NCBI GenBank assembly: GCA_021807105.1
Contig: JAKAPL010000021.1
Coordinates: forward strand, 1-56,199
Direction of reading: 5' to 3'
Length of the DNA stretch: 56,199 nt
Source: Myxococcales bacterium
GTDB lineage: Bacteria; Myxococcota; Myxococcia; Myxococcales; JAKAPL01
The translations under genes and the position numbers were made by a program. Under the pieces are notes generated by a model. It made no database searches. It saw only the letters and a list, made by a program, of their open reading frames with translations, and had not been told where the DNA came from. Positions within the stretch are counted from its first letter, which is position 1; each line of letters opens with the position of its first letter. This document shows, in pieces, positions 40,638 through 49,320 of the stretch.

Positions 40638-43022
40638 CTAACCCGAGATGACGGCTCTGGAGAGGCGTCCACGCGACCTCCGGCCGTCCGTCCAGCGCCC
40701 GCTCACGCTCCGTTTGCGCCAGAGCAGCGCGGCCATCGCGAGCCAGACGAGAGAAGCGGCGCCGCCGCTTCCCGCCCCGCAGCCGCAGCCCACGGGAGGG
40801 CCGTTCGGCGGATTGCCCGCGTCGGGGGCAACGACGCTGACGTAGGTCCCGGCGTCCGTGCTGCCCCCGTCGGGCGGGCCGCCATCGAGGGCGCCGACGC
40901 CCGCGTCCCCGGGCGCGCCCGCGTCGGGGAGCGGCGTGTTCAGGACGCAGCCGCCCGCGATGCAGGCGCCGCCGTCGGAGCAATCGGAGGAGGTCCAGCA
41001 TTGGCCGCAGAAGGCGCCCCGGCAGAAGGGGGTCGCGCCGTCGCACGGGCTGCAGCCGGGGCCGCAGCGTGGGTTGACGTTGCACGGCACGCAGGCGCCG
41101 GTCTCACAGGCGTACCCGACCTCGCCGCCGTCGTTCTCCGGGCAGTCGGAGGCGGTCGCACAGGGCGACTCGCCGCCCGTGACGGTGCCGAGGAGAGACC
41201 CGCCCGCGCCGGCCGCGAAGCCATGGGTCAGGTCGGTGAAGGCGAGCGCGGAGAGCGCGGGGAGGCCGGAGAGCTGCGGTCGCCACGAGAGCCCGCCATC
41301 GCGGGTGACGTAGATGACGCCGGGGCGGCCAGTCACGAGGAAGCCGTTCTCCGGGTCGGCGAAGAAGAGGGCATGGATGTCGCCTTGCACGGGCGGGCCG
41401 ATCGGCTGCCAGGAGAGACCCTGATCGATGGAGGCGAGGGCATAGCCCTGCGCGCCGGCCGCGAAGAGCAGGCCCGGGGGGACGCCGCCGACCGCGTAGA
41501 GGTCCTGTCCCGATGCCTGCGGGCCCGTGAGGCTCCATGTCGTCCCGTCGGCCGTCGTCTCGACGACGCCGAAGTCGCCGACGGCGACGCCGTGGGTCGC
41601 GTCGGAGAACCAGAACGCGCGCAGCGAGTTCGCGCCGGGGGCGGTCGTCACGGTCCAGCTCTTGCCCGAATCGTCGGACGAGAGGATGACGCCGTAGCCC
41701 CCCGCCGCGTAGCAGCGCGTGGCCGTGGGGCAGGCGACGGCGTAGAGATCGTTCTCCGTCACGTTCACGATCCCGCCGTCGGGGGCCGTCCCGGCGCCCA
41801 CCGGGGTCCAACTCTTCCCGCCATCGTCCGAGAGGGCGATGGCGCCGCCGGTCCCGACCGCGATCGCGTGGGTCGCCGAGGTCATCGCGACCCCTTCCCA
41901 GCCGGGCATCACGGCGCCCGGCGGCGAGGAGACCGGCGCCCAGTCGAGCGTCCTGCCGCCGTCCGCCGTGTAGTAGAGGAAGTAGCCGACGGCGAGCACC
42001 CCGTGGAGCGGGTCCGCGAAGGCGAGGGCGGCGACGGTGTCGGCCGAGTCGAGGCCGCGGTTCTCGTCCAGGAAGAACTGCTGGCCGGGCTCCGCCGCCG
42101 AGGCCATGAAGACGTGGCCGTCCCCGCCCCCGGCCCAGAGCGTCCCGTCCGGGGCGAGGGCGAGGGAGGTGAGCGTGTCCTGCCAGAACCAGAGGCTGCT
42201 CTTCTTCCAGGTGAGGCCGTCGGCCGAATAATAGAAGGCCCCCTTCTGCCCGACCGCGTAGACCGCCGTCGGGCTCTGCGCCGCGACGCCCACGAGGTCG
42301 TCGCCGGTGAGCCCCTGCCCCTGCGCCTGCCAGCTCCGGCCGCCGTCCGCGGTGACGAGGATCGTCCCGGCGACCCCGACCGCCCAGCCATGGTCGAGGT
42401 CGGAGAAGGAGACGGCGAGCAGATCCTCGTTGGCGCTCGTCTGGACGAGCGACCAGCTCGCGCCGCCGTCGATGGTGAGCAGGACACCGCCCGCCCAGCC
42501 CACGGCGAAGCCGTGCTGCGCGTCGACGAAGTCGAGTGCGTTGACCGTGAGCATCTGGCCGTCGCGGCCCGTCCAGGTCGCGCCCCCGTCGGCGGTCTGG
42601 AGCAGCGTTCGGTCCTCGCCCGCGGCGAAGCCGTGCTGCGCGTCGGTGAAGAAGACCGCGTACAGGCGGCTCGTCGTGCCCGAGTCCTCGGCGGTCCAGG
42701 TCGCGCCGCCGTCCGTCGTGTGGAGGATCGTGCCCGAATCGCCCACGATCCAGCCGGTCTCGGCGTCGGGGAGGAAGAAGACGCCGTTCAGATCCGCGTC
42801 GGTCGGCGCGAGTTGGTGGACGAAGCTCGCCCCGCCGTTCGTGGTCGAGAGGATGGTCCCCTGCGCGCCGACGAAGAAGCCCGTGCGCGCGGCGGGCGCG
42901 GCGATGCCGGCGATCGGGAAGCCGCCGGGGGTCGGCGAGAGCCACTGCCAGCCGGAGGCCGCGGCGGTCGGGGCGCCCGAGACGAGCGCGAGGAGGAGGA
43001 GGACGCTGGCGCGGGGCTTCAT
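40638..43022 (-). CDS. YCF48/BNR-type repeat surface protein with MYXO-CTERM-like tail
   Basis: 794-residue exported protein. A signal peptide (SVLLLLALVSGAPTAAA) precedes about ten beta-propeller repeats of the form 'TTDGGATWT...VFFTDAQHGFAAG', the YCF48/photosystem-stability or sialidase-like BNR pattern. Near residue 600 begins a Cys-rich module (CATASDCPENDGGEVGYACE), then Pro/Asp/Gly linkers, and at the end GCGC plus a hydrophobic segment (SLVWLAMAALLW) and a basic tail (RKRSVSGRW), matching the MYXO-CTERM sorting signal. It is likely anchored at the surface after cleavage. Function unknown. Divergent from the thioesterase gene. Confidence 0.87.
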   Translation of the reverse strand: MKPRASVLLLLALVSGAPTAAASGWQWLSPTPGGFPIAGIAAPAARTGFFVGAQGTILSTTNGGASFVHQLAPTDADLNGVFFLPDAETGWIVGDSGTILHTTDGGATWTAEDSGTTSRLYAVFFTDAQHGFAAGEDRTLLQTADGGATWTGRDGQMLTVNALDFVDAQHGFAVGWAGGVLLTIDGGASWSLVQTSANEDLLAVSFSDLDHGWAVGVAGTILVTADGGRSWQAQGQGLTGDDLVGVAAQSPTAVYAVGQKGAFYYSADGLTWKKSSLWFWQDTLTSLALAPDGTLWAGGGDGHVFMASAAEPGQQFFLDENRGLDSADTVAALAFADPLHGVLAVGYFLYYTADGGRTLDWAPVSSPPGAVMPGWEGVAMTSATHAIAVGTGGAIALSDDGGKSWTPVGAGTAPDGGIVNVTENDLYAVACPTATRCYAAGGYGVILSSDDSGKSWTVTTAPGANSLRAFWFSDATHGVAVGDFGVVETTADGTTWSLTGPQASGQDLYAVGGVPPGLLFAAGAQGYALASIDQGLSWQPIGPPVQGDIHALFFADPENGFLVTGRPGVIYVTRDGGLSWRPQLSGLPALSALAFTDLTHGFAAGAGGSLLGTVTGGESPCATASDCPENDGGEVGYACETGACVPCNVNPRCGPGCSPCDGATPFCRGAFCGQCWTSSDCSDGGACIAGGCVLNTPLPDAGAPGDAGVGALDGGPPDGGSTDAGTYVSVVAPDAGNPPNGPPVGCGCGAGSGGAASLVWLAMAALLWRKRSVSGRWTDGRRSRGRLSRAVISG

Positions 43023-43075
43023 CTACAGAGGAAGTCTACCCCGTTTGCGGATTCGGTGTAAGCTCGCGGCCGAGC

Positions 43076-43537
43076 GTGACCATGGTGCCCCTCGACATCC
43101 GCGTGATCTACGGCGACACCGACCAGATGGGGGTCGTCTACTACGCGAACTACCTGCGCTACTTCGAGGCGGGGCGGGGAGAGTTCCTGCGGGCGCACGG
43201 CCGCAGCTACCGCGAGGTCGAGGCGGCCGGGCTCTCCATCCCCGTCGTGGAGGCGCGCGTCCGTTACCGCGCCCCCGCCCGGTACGAAGACCTCTTGCGG
43301 CTCGAGACGACGCTCGCCGAGGTCCGGCGGGTGTCGCTGCGCTTCACCTACGCCCTCCTTCGCGGGGACGACCGCAGGCTCCTCGCCGAGGGCGAGACGG
43401 CCCACGCCATCCTCGGCCCCGACGGCCGCCTGATGCGCGTGCCCGAGGAGATCGCGGCGCTCGCCGCCCGGCCCACGGAGGCCGGGGACCCGACGCGGCA
43501 AAGACGCGGGCCTCCGGCCAAAGACGACCGGGGCTGA
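43076..43537 (+). CDS. ybgC: Acyl-CoA thioesterase, YbgC-like hotdog fold
   Basis: 4-hydroxybenzoyl-CoA-type thioesterase. The active-site motif YGDTDQMGVVYYANYLRYFE carries the catalytic Asp, and VVEARVRYRAPARYEDLLRL follows. YbgC hydrolyses short-chain acyl-CoA and is often beside tol-pal genes; none are seen here. The GTG at 43076 or the ATG at 43082 may be used. The C-terminal ~25 residues are a charged tail. Confidence 0.9.
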   Translation: MTMVPLDIRVIYGDTDQMGVVYYANYLRYFEAGRGEFLRAHGRSYREVEAAGLSIPVVEARVRYRAPARYEDLLRLETTLAEVRRVSLRFTYALLRGDDRRLLAEGETAHAILGPDGRLMRVPEEIAALAARPTEAGDPTRQRRGPPAKDDRG

Positions 43538-43701
43538 CCGCCCGTCCCCGGCGATGACGTGGCCGGGGGAACGTTGCAGCACCCCCGCGCCGGAGCGGCG
43601 GCGCCGGCGCGCAGCCGTTTCAGCCCAATCGAACGGCCGGGCGAGGATCGGCGAGGATCGGAGGATTGCCGGATGGGTGGGCGGGCGGTAGGATGGCCCC
43701 C

Positions 43702-44142
43702 ATGGCCCAGGCCCAGCGAAGCGTGGTCGTCAACGTCCCGCCCGAGAAGTTCTTCGGCGTGATCTCGGACTTCGGGAGCTACTCGGCGTTCATCCCGGAG
43801 ATGCGGTCGGCCCGAGTCCTGGAGAACCGGGGGAACGTCAAGCGCGTCGCCTTCGAGATCGAGCTCGCCGTCCTCGCCTTCAAGAAGAAGATCCACTACA
43901 CGCTCGAGTTCACCGAGAGCCCGCCGGCCGGCGTCCGCTGGCGGCTGCTCGAGAGCGATCTGCTCAAGGGCAACGACGGGTCCTGGAGCCTGCGCGATCT
44001 CGGCGGTGGACGAACCGAAGCCACCTACCAGATCGAGCTGAAGCTGGGACCGTTCGTACCCGGGGCCGTGAACACCTTCCTGGCCGAACAGTCGCTGCCG
44101 AAGATGCTCGATCAGTTCAAGAACCGCGCGGAATCCCTCTAG
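43702..44142 (+). CDS. SRPBCC/cyclase family protein (RatA/COQ10-like)
   Basis: 146-residue START-like lipid/ligand-binding domain. VVVNVPPEKFFGVISDFGSY is the family's first strand-helix unit, and MLDQFKNRAESL the C-terminal helix. Such proteins include the RatA toxin and coenzyme-Q binding Coq10, so function is uncertain. The ATG at 43702 follows AGGA by ~9 nt. Its TAG stop is the first codon of the CTAG-bounded palindrome. Confidence 0.87.
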   Translation: MAQAQRSVVVNVPPEKFFGVISDFGSYSAFIPEMRSARVLENRGNVKRVAFEIELAVLAFKKKIHYTLEFTESPPAGVRWRLLESDLLKGNDGSWSLRDLGGGRTEATYQIELKLGPFVPGAVNTFLAEQSLPKMLDQFKNRAESL

Positions 44143-44324
44143 GAGGCTGGTGTGAAATGGGTGCCGTCGCGAGAAAACCGAGACCGAGGCGAGAGGGGCG
44201 CCCGAGGAGTGAGCAGCGGAAACGTACTCTTTGCAGTACGTTGAGCAGCGAAGCGACGAGGCCGCCCGTCGCAGCGAAGGGATCGGCTTTCGCAGCAGGC
44301 AGCCATTTCACACCAGCCTCCTAG
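44139..44324. repeat. CTAG-bounded long palindrome (family 2), copy b (intact, 186 bp)
   Basis: Best copy: CTAG at 44139-44142 and 44321-44324, outer arms CTAGGAGGCTGGTGTGAAAT and their complement, and a central hairpin AACGTACT-CTTTGC-AGTACGTT. The whole element can fold into one long imperfect stem. The left CTAG supplies the SRPBCC stop. The sequence after the right CTAG again starts GGAGGCTG; the following ~35 bp resemble a piece of family-3 copy 3. Confidence 0.9.
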
Positions 44325-44390
44325 GAGGCTGACGTGAAGCGCGCGCGACGATCGAGGCCCTCCTCAGCTTCGCTGGGGCCCTGCCATCGC

Positions 44391-44414
44391 CCTCTCCCCC
44401 GCTTGGGGGAGAGG
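44391..44414 (+). terminator. GC-rich perfect hairpin (terminator-like)
   Basis: CCTCTCCCCC and GGGGGAGAGG form a 10-bp perfect stem closed by GCTT. Only CTTTG follows, so a classic U-tract is weak. It lies ~250 bp after the SRPBCC gene, past the palindrome. Its role as a terminator or as a common intergenic repeat is inferred. Confidence 0.4.
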
Positions 44415-44959
44415 CTTTGTAAGTCCGCGAAATAACAGGTAGGGACTCCCCTTCCCCTGGCGGGGGAGCGAGCTTGCAACCCCGTGTGACCGCACCGTAA
44501 CCTGGGAGCGACGGCGTCCCGCCGGCACTGGGCCGGGGGGGGTGGTGTGAAGCGCCAACTTGGCGTGTCCGGCCGCCGGCCGATCCAGCCGGTTGGTGGC
44601 CCGCCACGGCGGGTCGGGATGGCTCTCCTTGCGGGCCGCCGCGACACGAATGTCGCGATCCGCGCTGGGTTCGGGGGACGCCCCGATTCGGAACGCGGAC
44701 TGCGGGCCGGTCGCGCAATTTCGTCGTTCTTCCGGGCCGTTCCTGGACGAAAGATTGACGCGCCAGGGGTGGTTTGTTATGCGAATGAACAGGATGGCCC
44801 CCGGCGTGCACGGTCTCCTCGTGGTATGGTGTCGAGGTCGAAAGAGGCTGGCACGGCTCGGGGCCGGCGGGCCAGGCGGCCGTCCGACGGATGGCCGGGG
44901 GGTCCCCCGCTCGATGGGGATGGGAAGGGGAACGAAAGGACGCGCGTTCGGAGGTCGTG
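44415..44959. promoter_or_regulatory. Intergenic region with candidate promoter for the 60-aa gene
   Basis: No convincing gene in the open frames. TTGACG at 44755-44760, a 17-bp spacer and TATGCG at 44778-44783 form a plausible promoter for the small gene at 44960, giving a long (~170 nt) leader. A second, imperfect CTCCCC/GGGGAG hairpin sits just after 44440. Confidence 0.35.
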
Positions 44960-45142
44960 ATGCTTGACGCGTTCATCATCGAGGAGCTGAAGCGACGCGA
45001 GCGCGAGCGGATCCACGAGCGGGAGAGGCCGCAGCCAAGTCTCCCCGAGCCCGAAGAGCGCGACGAACCGCGGCGCCAGAGCGACGATGAGCCTCTGAAG
45101 CCACCCCAGCGGGGGGTTGTCATCGTCGACTTCGCGGTATAG
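44960..45142 (+). CDS. Small (60 aa) charged protein of unknown function
   Basis: ATG 44960 has GGAGG 5 nt upstream. The product starts MLDAFIIEELKRRERERIHE, a short hydrophobic start and a strongly charged helix, then a Pro/Glu/Arg-rich middle and a hydrophobic end (RGVVIVDFAV). I recall comparable small proteins in myxobacterial genomes with the same start and end, but no function. It sits ~420 bp upstream of ftsK. The good ribosome site and consistent layout argue it is real. Confidence 0.65.
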   Translation: MLDAFIIEELKRRERERIHERERPQPSLPEPEERDEPRRQSDDEPLKPPQRGVVIVDFAV

Positions 45143-45190
45143 ACTGTCGTCAGCGATGGGTGAGTTCCATGGGTCGGCCAGGTTGCCGGC

Positions 45191-45422
45191 CCTTTTTATT
45201 CGGGGGCCCGTCCGGTGCTCGCCCTGCGGGCTGCGCTCCTCCGATGCCCCCGGGGCCCCGCGCGCTCGCCGGCAGAGCCGTCTCCCGCTTTTTTATTCGG
45301 GGGCCCGTCCAGTGCTCGCCCTGCGGGCTGCGCTCCTCCGATGCCCCCGGGGCCCCGCGCGCTCGCCGGCAGAGCCGTCTCCCGCTTTTTTATTCGGGGG
45401 CCCGTCCGGTGCTCGCCCTGCG
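45191..45422. repeat. 97-bp tandem repeat (about 2.4 copies) upstream of ftsK
   Basis: TTTATTCGGGGGCCCGTCC recurs with its CGGGGG start at 45201, 45298 and 45395, an exact 97-bp period. The copies differ by only a few bases (CCGGTGCTC versus CCAGTGCTC). Each unit contains a T-run (CTTTTTTATT or CCTTTTTATT) followed by G/C blocks. Open frames through it are chance. It may be a termination or control region, or an unstable minisatellite. Confidence 0.93.
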
Positions 45423-45564
45423 CCCCGCTCTCGCCGCCCGAGCCGGCGCGTGTCTTCCCCGCTCCGCGAGCCGCCCGCCCCGCGCCATCGGTCCCGGTCG
45501 AAAAATTGATCTCCTGCGCCATTGGCTTACCGTGGAGCGCGCGGGGGCCTTGGATGAGGCGGCG

Positions 45565-48246
45565 ATGGCCAGGAACGGGAACCGAAGGCTCAAGAAGGGC
45601 GGCAAACCAAAGCCGGCGGAGGCGCGCGCGCGAGGGGGGCGCGTCGATGTCGAGACGGTGCGCCACCTCTCGGGGATCGCGCTCGGCGGGGCGGCGCTGC
45701 TCGTCGGTCTCGCCCTCGTGTCGGTCACGCGGACGGCGGGCGATCTCGTGGGACCGTTCGGGGAGCAGATCGGGGCTGGGCTCCTCGCTCGGCTCGGCCT
45801 GCTCGCGTTCCTCGTCCCGGCGCTGCTCGCGGCCGCCGCGCTGCCGCTCGTCGCCGGCGTCCGCTGGCGGCTCCCCGCCGTCGCGAAGGCCCTCTGGATC
45901 ACGGGTGCGACGGTCTGCGCGGCGCTGCTCGCCACGCTCCTCGGGCCGGCCGCGCGCGTGCTGGGCGCGCCGATCGGCGGCCGGCTCGCGCAAGGCGTGG
46001 CCGGGGCGCTCTCCGCCGGCCTGGCCGTTCCTGGCGCGGCGCTCGTCGTGACCTCGCTCGGCTGGGCGCTCGCGAGCCTCGCGACCGGCCACGCGACGAG
46101 CCGCGCCGCGGGGGCTCTCCTGTTGGTCGCGGGCCGCGTCCTGCGGGCGGCGGGGCGATGGGCCGCGGGCGCCGCCGCCACCGCCTGGAACGAGCAGCTC
46201 GATGCCTGGGCCCGCCGCGACGGGGATGAGGAGACCGCGAACGAGCCGCTCGATCCCGCGGCCCTCGACGAGGCGGTGGAGGAGGAGGCCCGGAGGCGAT
46301 CCGACGTGCTCCAGGCGAGCGGCGCGGGCGAGCCCGCCTGGGCGCGCGACTCGGACGTGACGATCGAGGGGGGGGCCGGGGCCCCGCCCGAGCCGACGAT
46401 CGCGGCCCCGCCCGAGGTCCTGCTGGTCGGCGAGGACGGCCGCGTCCGGGATCAGACGCAGAGGCCGCTCGCCGAGCCCATCGCGCTCGCCCGCGCCGAC
46501 GATGGGCCGCCGCCGCCGCCGCCCGAGGCGTTCCTCTCGGGCGGGCCTGCCCCGAAGGCCGACGAGGAGCCGCCTGCCCCGGCGATCGTCGAGAGCGTGG
46601 CGAAGCCGGCGAGGCGCCACAAGAAGGGGAGCGCCTTCGAGCTGACGCGAACCGGCGACGGCTTCACGCTCCCGTCCCTCGACGTGCTGGAGCTGCCGCC
46701 CGAGGTCCGCGACGACGTGGACCGCGACGGGCTCAAGGAGACCGCGCAGAAGCTCACGATCAAGCTCGCCGACTTCGGCATCAAGGGGCACGTAGAGACG
46801 ATCCGGCCGGGTCCGGTCATCACCATGTACGAGTTCCTGCCCGCGCCCGGCATCCGCGTCTCCAAGATCCAGGCGCTCGCCGACGACCTCGCGATGGCCA
46901 TGGAGGCGCTCCAGGTCCGAATCGTGGCGCCCATCCCCGGCAAGAACGTCGTCGGCATCGAGGTGCCGAACAAGGCGCGCCAGAAGGTCTTCCTGCGCGA
47001 GATCCTGGAGGGCGACGCCTTCCAGAAGATGACCTCGCCGCTCACGCTCGCCTTCGGAAAGGACACGGAGGGGATGCCCTACGTCGGGGATCTCTCGCGC
47101 ATGCCGCACCTGCTCGTCGCCGGGACGACCGGTTCGGGCAAGAGCGTCTCGATGAACTCGATGATCATGAGTCTGCTTTTCAAGGCGTCGCCGGAGGACG
47201 TCCGGCTCATCATGATCGACCCGAAGATGGTCGAGCTGTCCACCTACGAGGGGATCCCCCACCTGCTGCTGCCGGTCGTGCAGGACGCCCAGAAGGCCCC
47301 CCTCGCCCTCCGCTGGGCGGTCGAGGAGATGGAGCGGCGCTACCACCTGATCGGCAAGCTCAAGGTCAAGGACCTGAGGGCCTACAACGACAAGGTCGCG
47401 CGGATGAAGTGCGGGGAGGCCGTCGAGGAGCCGGCCCCCGAGCCGCCTTCGAGGGTCGTGGTCGTCGACGTCGGCAACGGCGAGACGGAGGAGGAGGCGC
47501 TCGCGCGGCTGGAGGAGCAGGCCGCGCCCCCGTCGGCCCCCGAGCTGCCGGGCGAGGGCGCCGCCCCGATGGCCGAGGAGTTCGAGAAGCTGCCCTACAT
47601 CGTGATCATCATCGACGAGCTGGCCGATCTGATGATGGTCGCGAGCCGCGACGTGGAGCAGTGCATCGCGCGGCTCGCCGCCAAGGCGCGCGCCGCCGGC
47701 ATCCACCTGGTGATCGCCACCCAGCGCCCCTCGACCGACGTGATCAGCGGGGTGATCAAGAGCAACCTCCCGGTCCGAATCGCCTTCCGCCTCGCCTCCC
47801 GCCATGACTCGGCGACCATCATCAACGGCCCCGGGGCGGAGCGGTTGCTCGGGGACGGGGACATGCTCCACATCCCCCCCGGCGGCTCCGACCCGCTGCG
47901 CCTCCACGGCGCCCTCGTGCGCGAGGGCGAGATCGAGCGCGTGGTGAGCTTCTGGAAGGCGCAGGGGCAACCCGTCTACGACGAGGAGATCCTCCGGCCG
48001 CGCGAGGACGAAGGCGGCGGCGGGGGCGCGGACGAGGTCCCCGACGAGCTGTACGACCAGGCGGTCGCGGTGGTCAGCCAACTGGAGAAGATCTCGATCT
48101 CCCTGCTGCAGCGGAAGATGGGCGTCGGGTACAACCGGGCCGCCGACCTCATCGAGCGGATGGAACGCGAGGGCGTCATCGGCCCGCAGAACGGCGTCAA
48201 GCCCCGGGAGGTGTTAATCCGAGGCCTCGGGGAGATGACCGCCTAG
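45565..48246 (+). CDS. ftsK: DNA translocase FtsK
   Basis: Septal DNA pump that clears chromosomes and activates XerCD at dif. The N-terminus has about four membrane helices (GIALGGAALLVGLALVSV, LLAFLVPALLAAAALPL, ALWITGATVCAALLATLL, GAALVVTSLGWALASLA), then a Pro/Ala-rich linker (~205-355), the motor with Walker A near residue 518 (VAGTTGSGKSVSMNS) and Walker B near 680 (VIIIDELADLMM), and the gamma winged helix (~830-893, SQLEKISISLLQRKMGVGYN). An insertion of ~35 residues above the E. coli length precedes Walker B. ATG 45565 follows GAGG; the frame upstream runs into the tandem repeat. Its TAG stop is part of a CTAG-bounded element. Confidence 0.95.
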   Translation: MARNGNRRLKKGGKPKPAEARARGGRVDVETVRHLSGIALGGAALLVGLALVSVTRTAGDLVGPFGEQIGAGLLARLGLLAFLVPALLAAAALPLVAGVRWRLPAVAKALWITGATVCAALLATLLGPAARVLGAPIGGRLAQGVAGALSAGLAVPGAALVVTSLGWALASLATGHATSRAAGALLLVAGRVLRAAGRWAAGAAATAWNEQLDAWARRDGDEETANEPLDPAALDEAVEEEARRRSDVLQASGAGEPAWARDSDVTIEGGAGAPPEPTIAAPPEVLLVGEDGRVRDQTQRPLAEPIALARADDGPPPPPPEAFLSGGPAPKADEEPPAPAIVESVAKPARRHKKGSAFELTRTGDGFTLPSLDVLELPPEVRDDVDRDGLKETAQKLTIKLADFGIKGHVETIRPGPVITMYEFLPAPGIRVSKIQALADDLAMAMEALQVRIVAPIPGKNVVGIEVPNKARQKVFLREILEGDAFQKMTSPLTLAFGKDTEGMPYVGDLSRMPHLLVAGTTGSGKSVSMNSMIMSLLFKASPEDVRLIMIDPKMVELSTYEGIPHLLLPVVQDAQKAPLALRWAVEEMERRYHLIGKLKVKDLRAYNDKVARMKCGEAVEEPAPEPPSRVVVVDVGNGETEEEALARLEEQAAPPSAPELPGEGAAPMAEEFEKLPYIVIIIDELADLMMVASRDVEQCIARLAAKARAAGIHLVIATQRPSTDVISGVIKSNLPVRIAFRLASRHDSATIINGPGAERLLGDGDMLHIPPGGSDPLRLHGALVREGEIERVVSFWKAQGQPVYDEEILRPREDEGGGGGADEVPDELYDQAVAVVSQLEKISISLLQRKMGVGYNRAADLIERMEREGVIGPQNGVKPREVLIRGLGEMTA

Positions 48247-48292
48247 GAGCCTCGCGTGAGAAGCGTCCCCGCGAAAAACAGCAGCCTCCTAG
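48243..48292. repeat. CTAG-bounded palindrome (family 2), internally deleted copy c (50 bp)
   Basis: CTAG at 48243-48246 and 48289-48292. It keeps the terminal GGAG..CTCC arms, but most of the interior is gone. The left TAG is the ftsK stop, and the right CTAG read on the minus strand is the TAG stop of apbE, so one element supplies both convergent stops. Confidence 0.78.
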
Positions 48293-49317
48293 CGGCTCGC
48301 CTCCTGCCGGGCGGCCGTGATCCCTCCTTGGGTCCGGGCGCGGAGCACGAAGTCCTTCCCCAGCTCGCCCGCCGTCCGGATCGTCCCGTCCTCGCCCACG
48401 AAGAGCGCGCCGATCCCCGCCGTCGCGGCGGCCACCCGTCCGCCCGGGCCGGGGCCCAGCACGAACAGGCCGTCGTCGAGGCCGTCGGCGAGGACGCCGC
48501 TCTTCCCGACCACGGTCACGCTCGCCACCCCCCGCGCGGGCCAGCCCGTCTTCGGATCGAGGATGTGGTGATAGCGGACGCCGCCCGAGAAGAAGCAGCG
48601 TTCGTAGTCGCCCGCCGTGGAGATCGACTCGTCGTGCAGGTCGATCGTCGCGACGATCGCGTCCTCGCGGCGCGGGTCTCGGATCGCCACCCGCCAGGGC
48701 CTCCCCCCGTTCGTTCCGCGAGCGGCGATGTCCCCGGAGGCCGCGACGAGGACGTCCCGGATCCCCCGCGCGACGAGGAGATCGGCCGCCGCGGCCGCGA
48801 TGTACCCCTTCGCGATCCCGCCGAGGCCGATCCGCATCCCCTTGCGGCGTAGGAAGGCGGTGCGTCCGCTCGGATCGAGCAAGAGGTCGCGATAATCGAC
48901 GAGGGTCCGCGCCTTCGCGACCTCGGCCGGATCGGGCGGGCGCGGGTTCGGCGCGTCGAAGCGCCAGAGGCCGGCGAGCGCGGCCCAGGTCACGTCGAAG
49001 GCTCCGCCGGTCAGGGCGGCGACGCGCTGCCCGGCGCCCAGGACCTCGTACAGCTCCGGCGGCACGGCCACCGCCGCTTCGCCCGCCCGGGCGGAGACCC
49101 GCGACACCGCGCTGCGCGGATCCCACTCCGAGAGGATCCCGGCGAGCCGCTCCATCTCGGAGAACGCGATCCGCACGCCCTCCGCGAGCCTCCCCTCGTC
49201 GCAGCCGACCGCGGTGATGGCGACGTAGGTCGCCATCATGGGCCGCACGCGGCGCACGGTCGCCGGACGGCAGACCGCGAGGCTCGCCGCGAGGAGCGTG
49301 GCGGGGAGGCCCGGCAT
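48289..49317 (-). CDS. apbE: FAD:protein FMN transferase
   Basis: ApbE covalently attaches FMN to Ser/Thr of extracytoplasmic flavoproteins. Family blocks are present: LSEWDPRSAVSRVS, TGGAFDVTWAALAGLWRF, LGGIAKGYIAAAAADLL, VLVAASGDIAARG and YHHILDPKTGWPARGVASVT. The N-terminus has a short export segment (LPATLLAASLAVC) with a possible lipobox Cys. It ends three bases before the FMN-binding gene stop region; the FMN-binding protein just upstream in transcription is its evident substrate. Confidence 0.93.
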   Translation of the reverse strand: MPGLPATLLAASLAVCRPATVRRVRPMMATYVAITAVGCDEGRLAEGVRIAFSEMERLAGILSEWDPRSAVSRVSARAGEAAVAVPPELYEVLGAGQRVAALTGGAFDVTWAALAGLWRFDAPNPRPPDPAEVAKARTLVDYRDLLLDPSGRTAFLRRKGMRIGLGGIAKGYIAAAAADLLVARGIRDVLVAASGDIAARGTNGGRPWRVAIRDPRREDAIVATIDLHDESISTAGDYERCFFSGGVRYHHILDPKTGWPARGVASVTVVGKSGVLADGLDDGLFVLGPGPGGRVAAATAGIGALFVGEDGTIRTAGELGKDFVLRARTQGGITAARQEASR

Positions 49318-49320
49318 CGG

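Noticed and set aside
44139..44324. Integron attC site
   Set aside because: The palindrome lacks the RYYYAAC/GTTRRRY cores and no integrase is present.
45160..45564. FtsK N-terminal extension through the 97-bp repeats
   Set aside because: The frame is open by chance across the tandem repeat; ATG 45565 has a GAGG site and a normal FtsK N-terminus.
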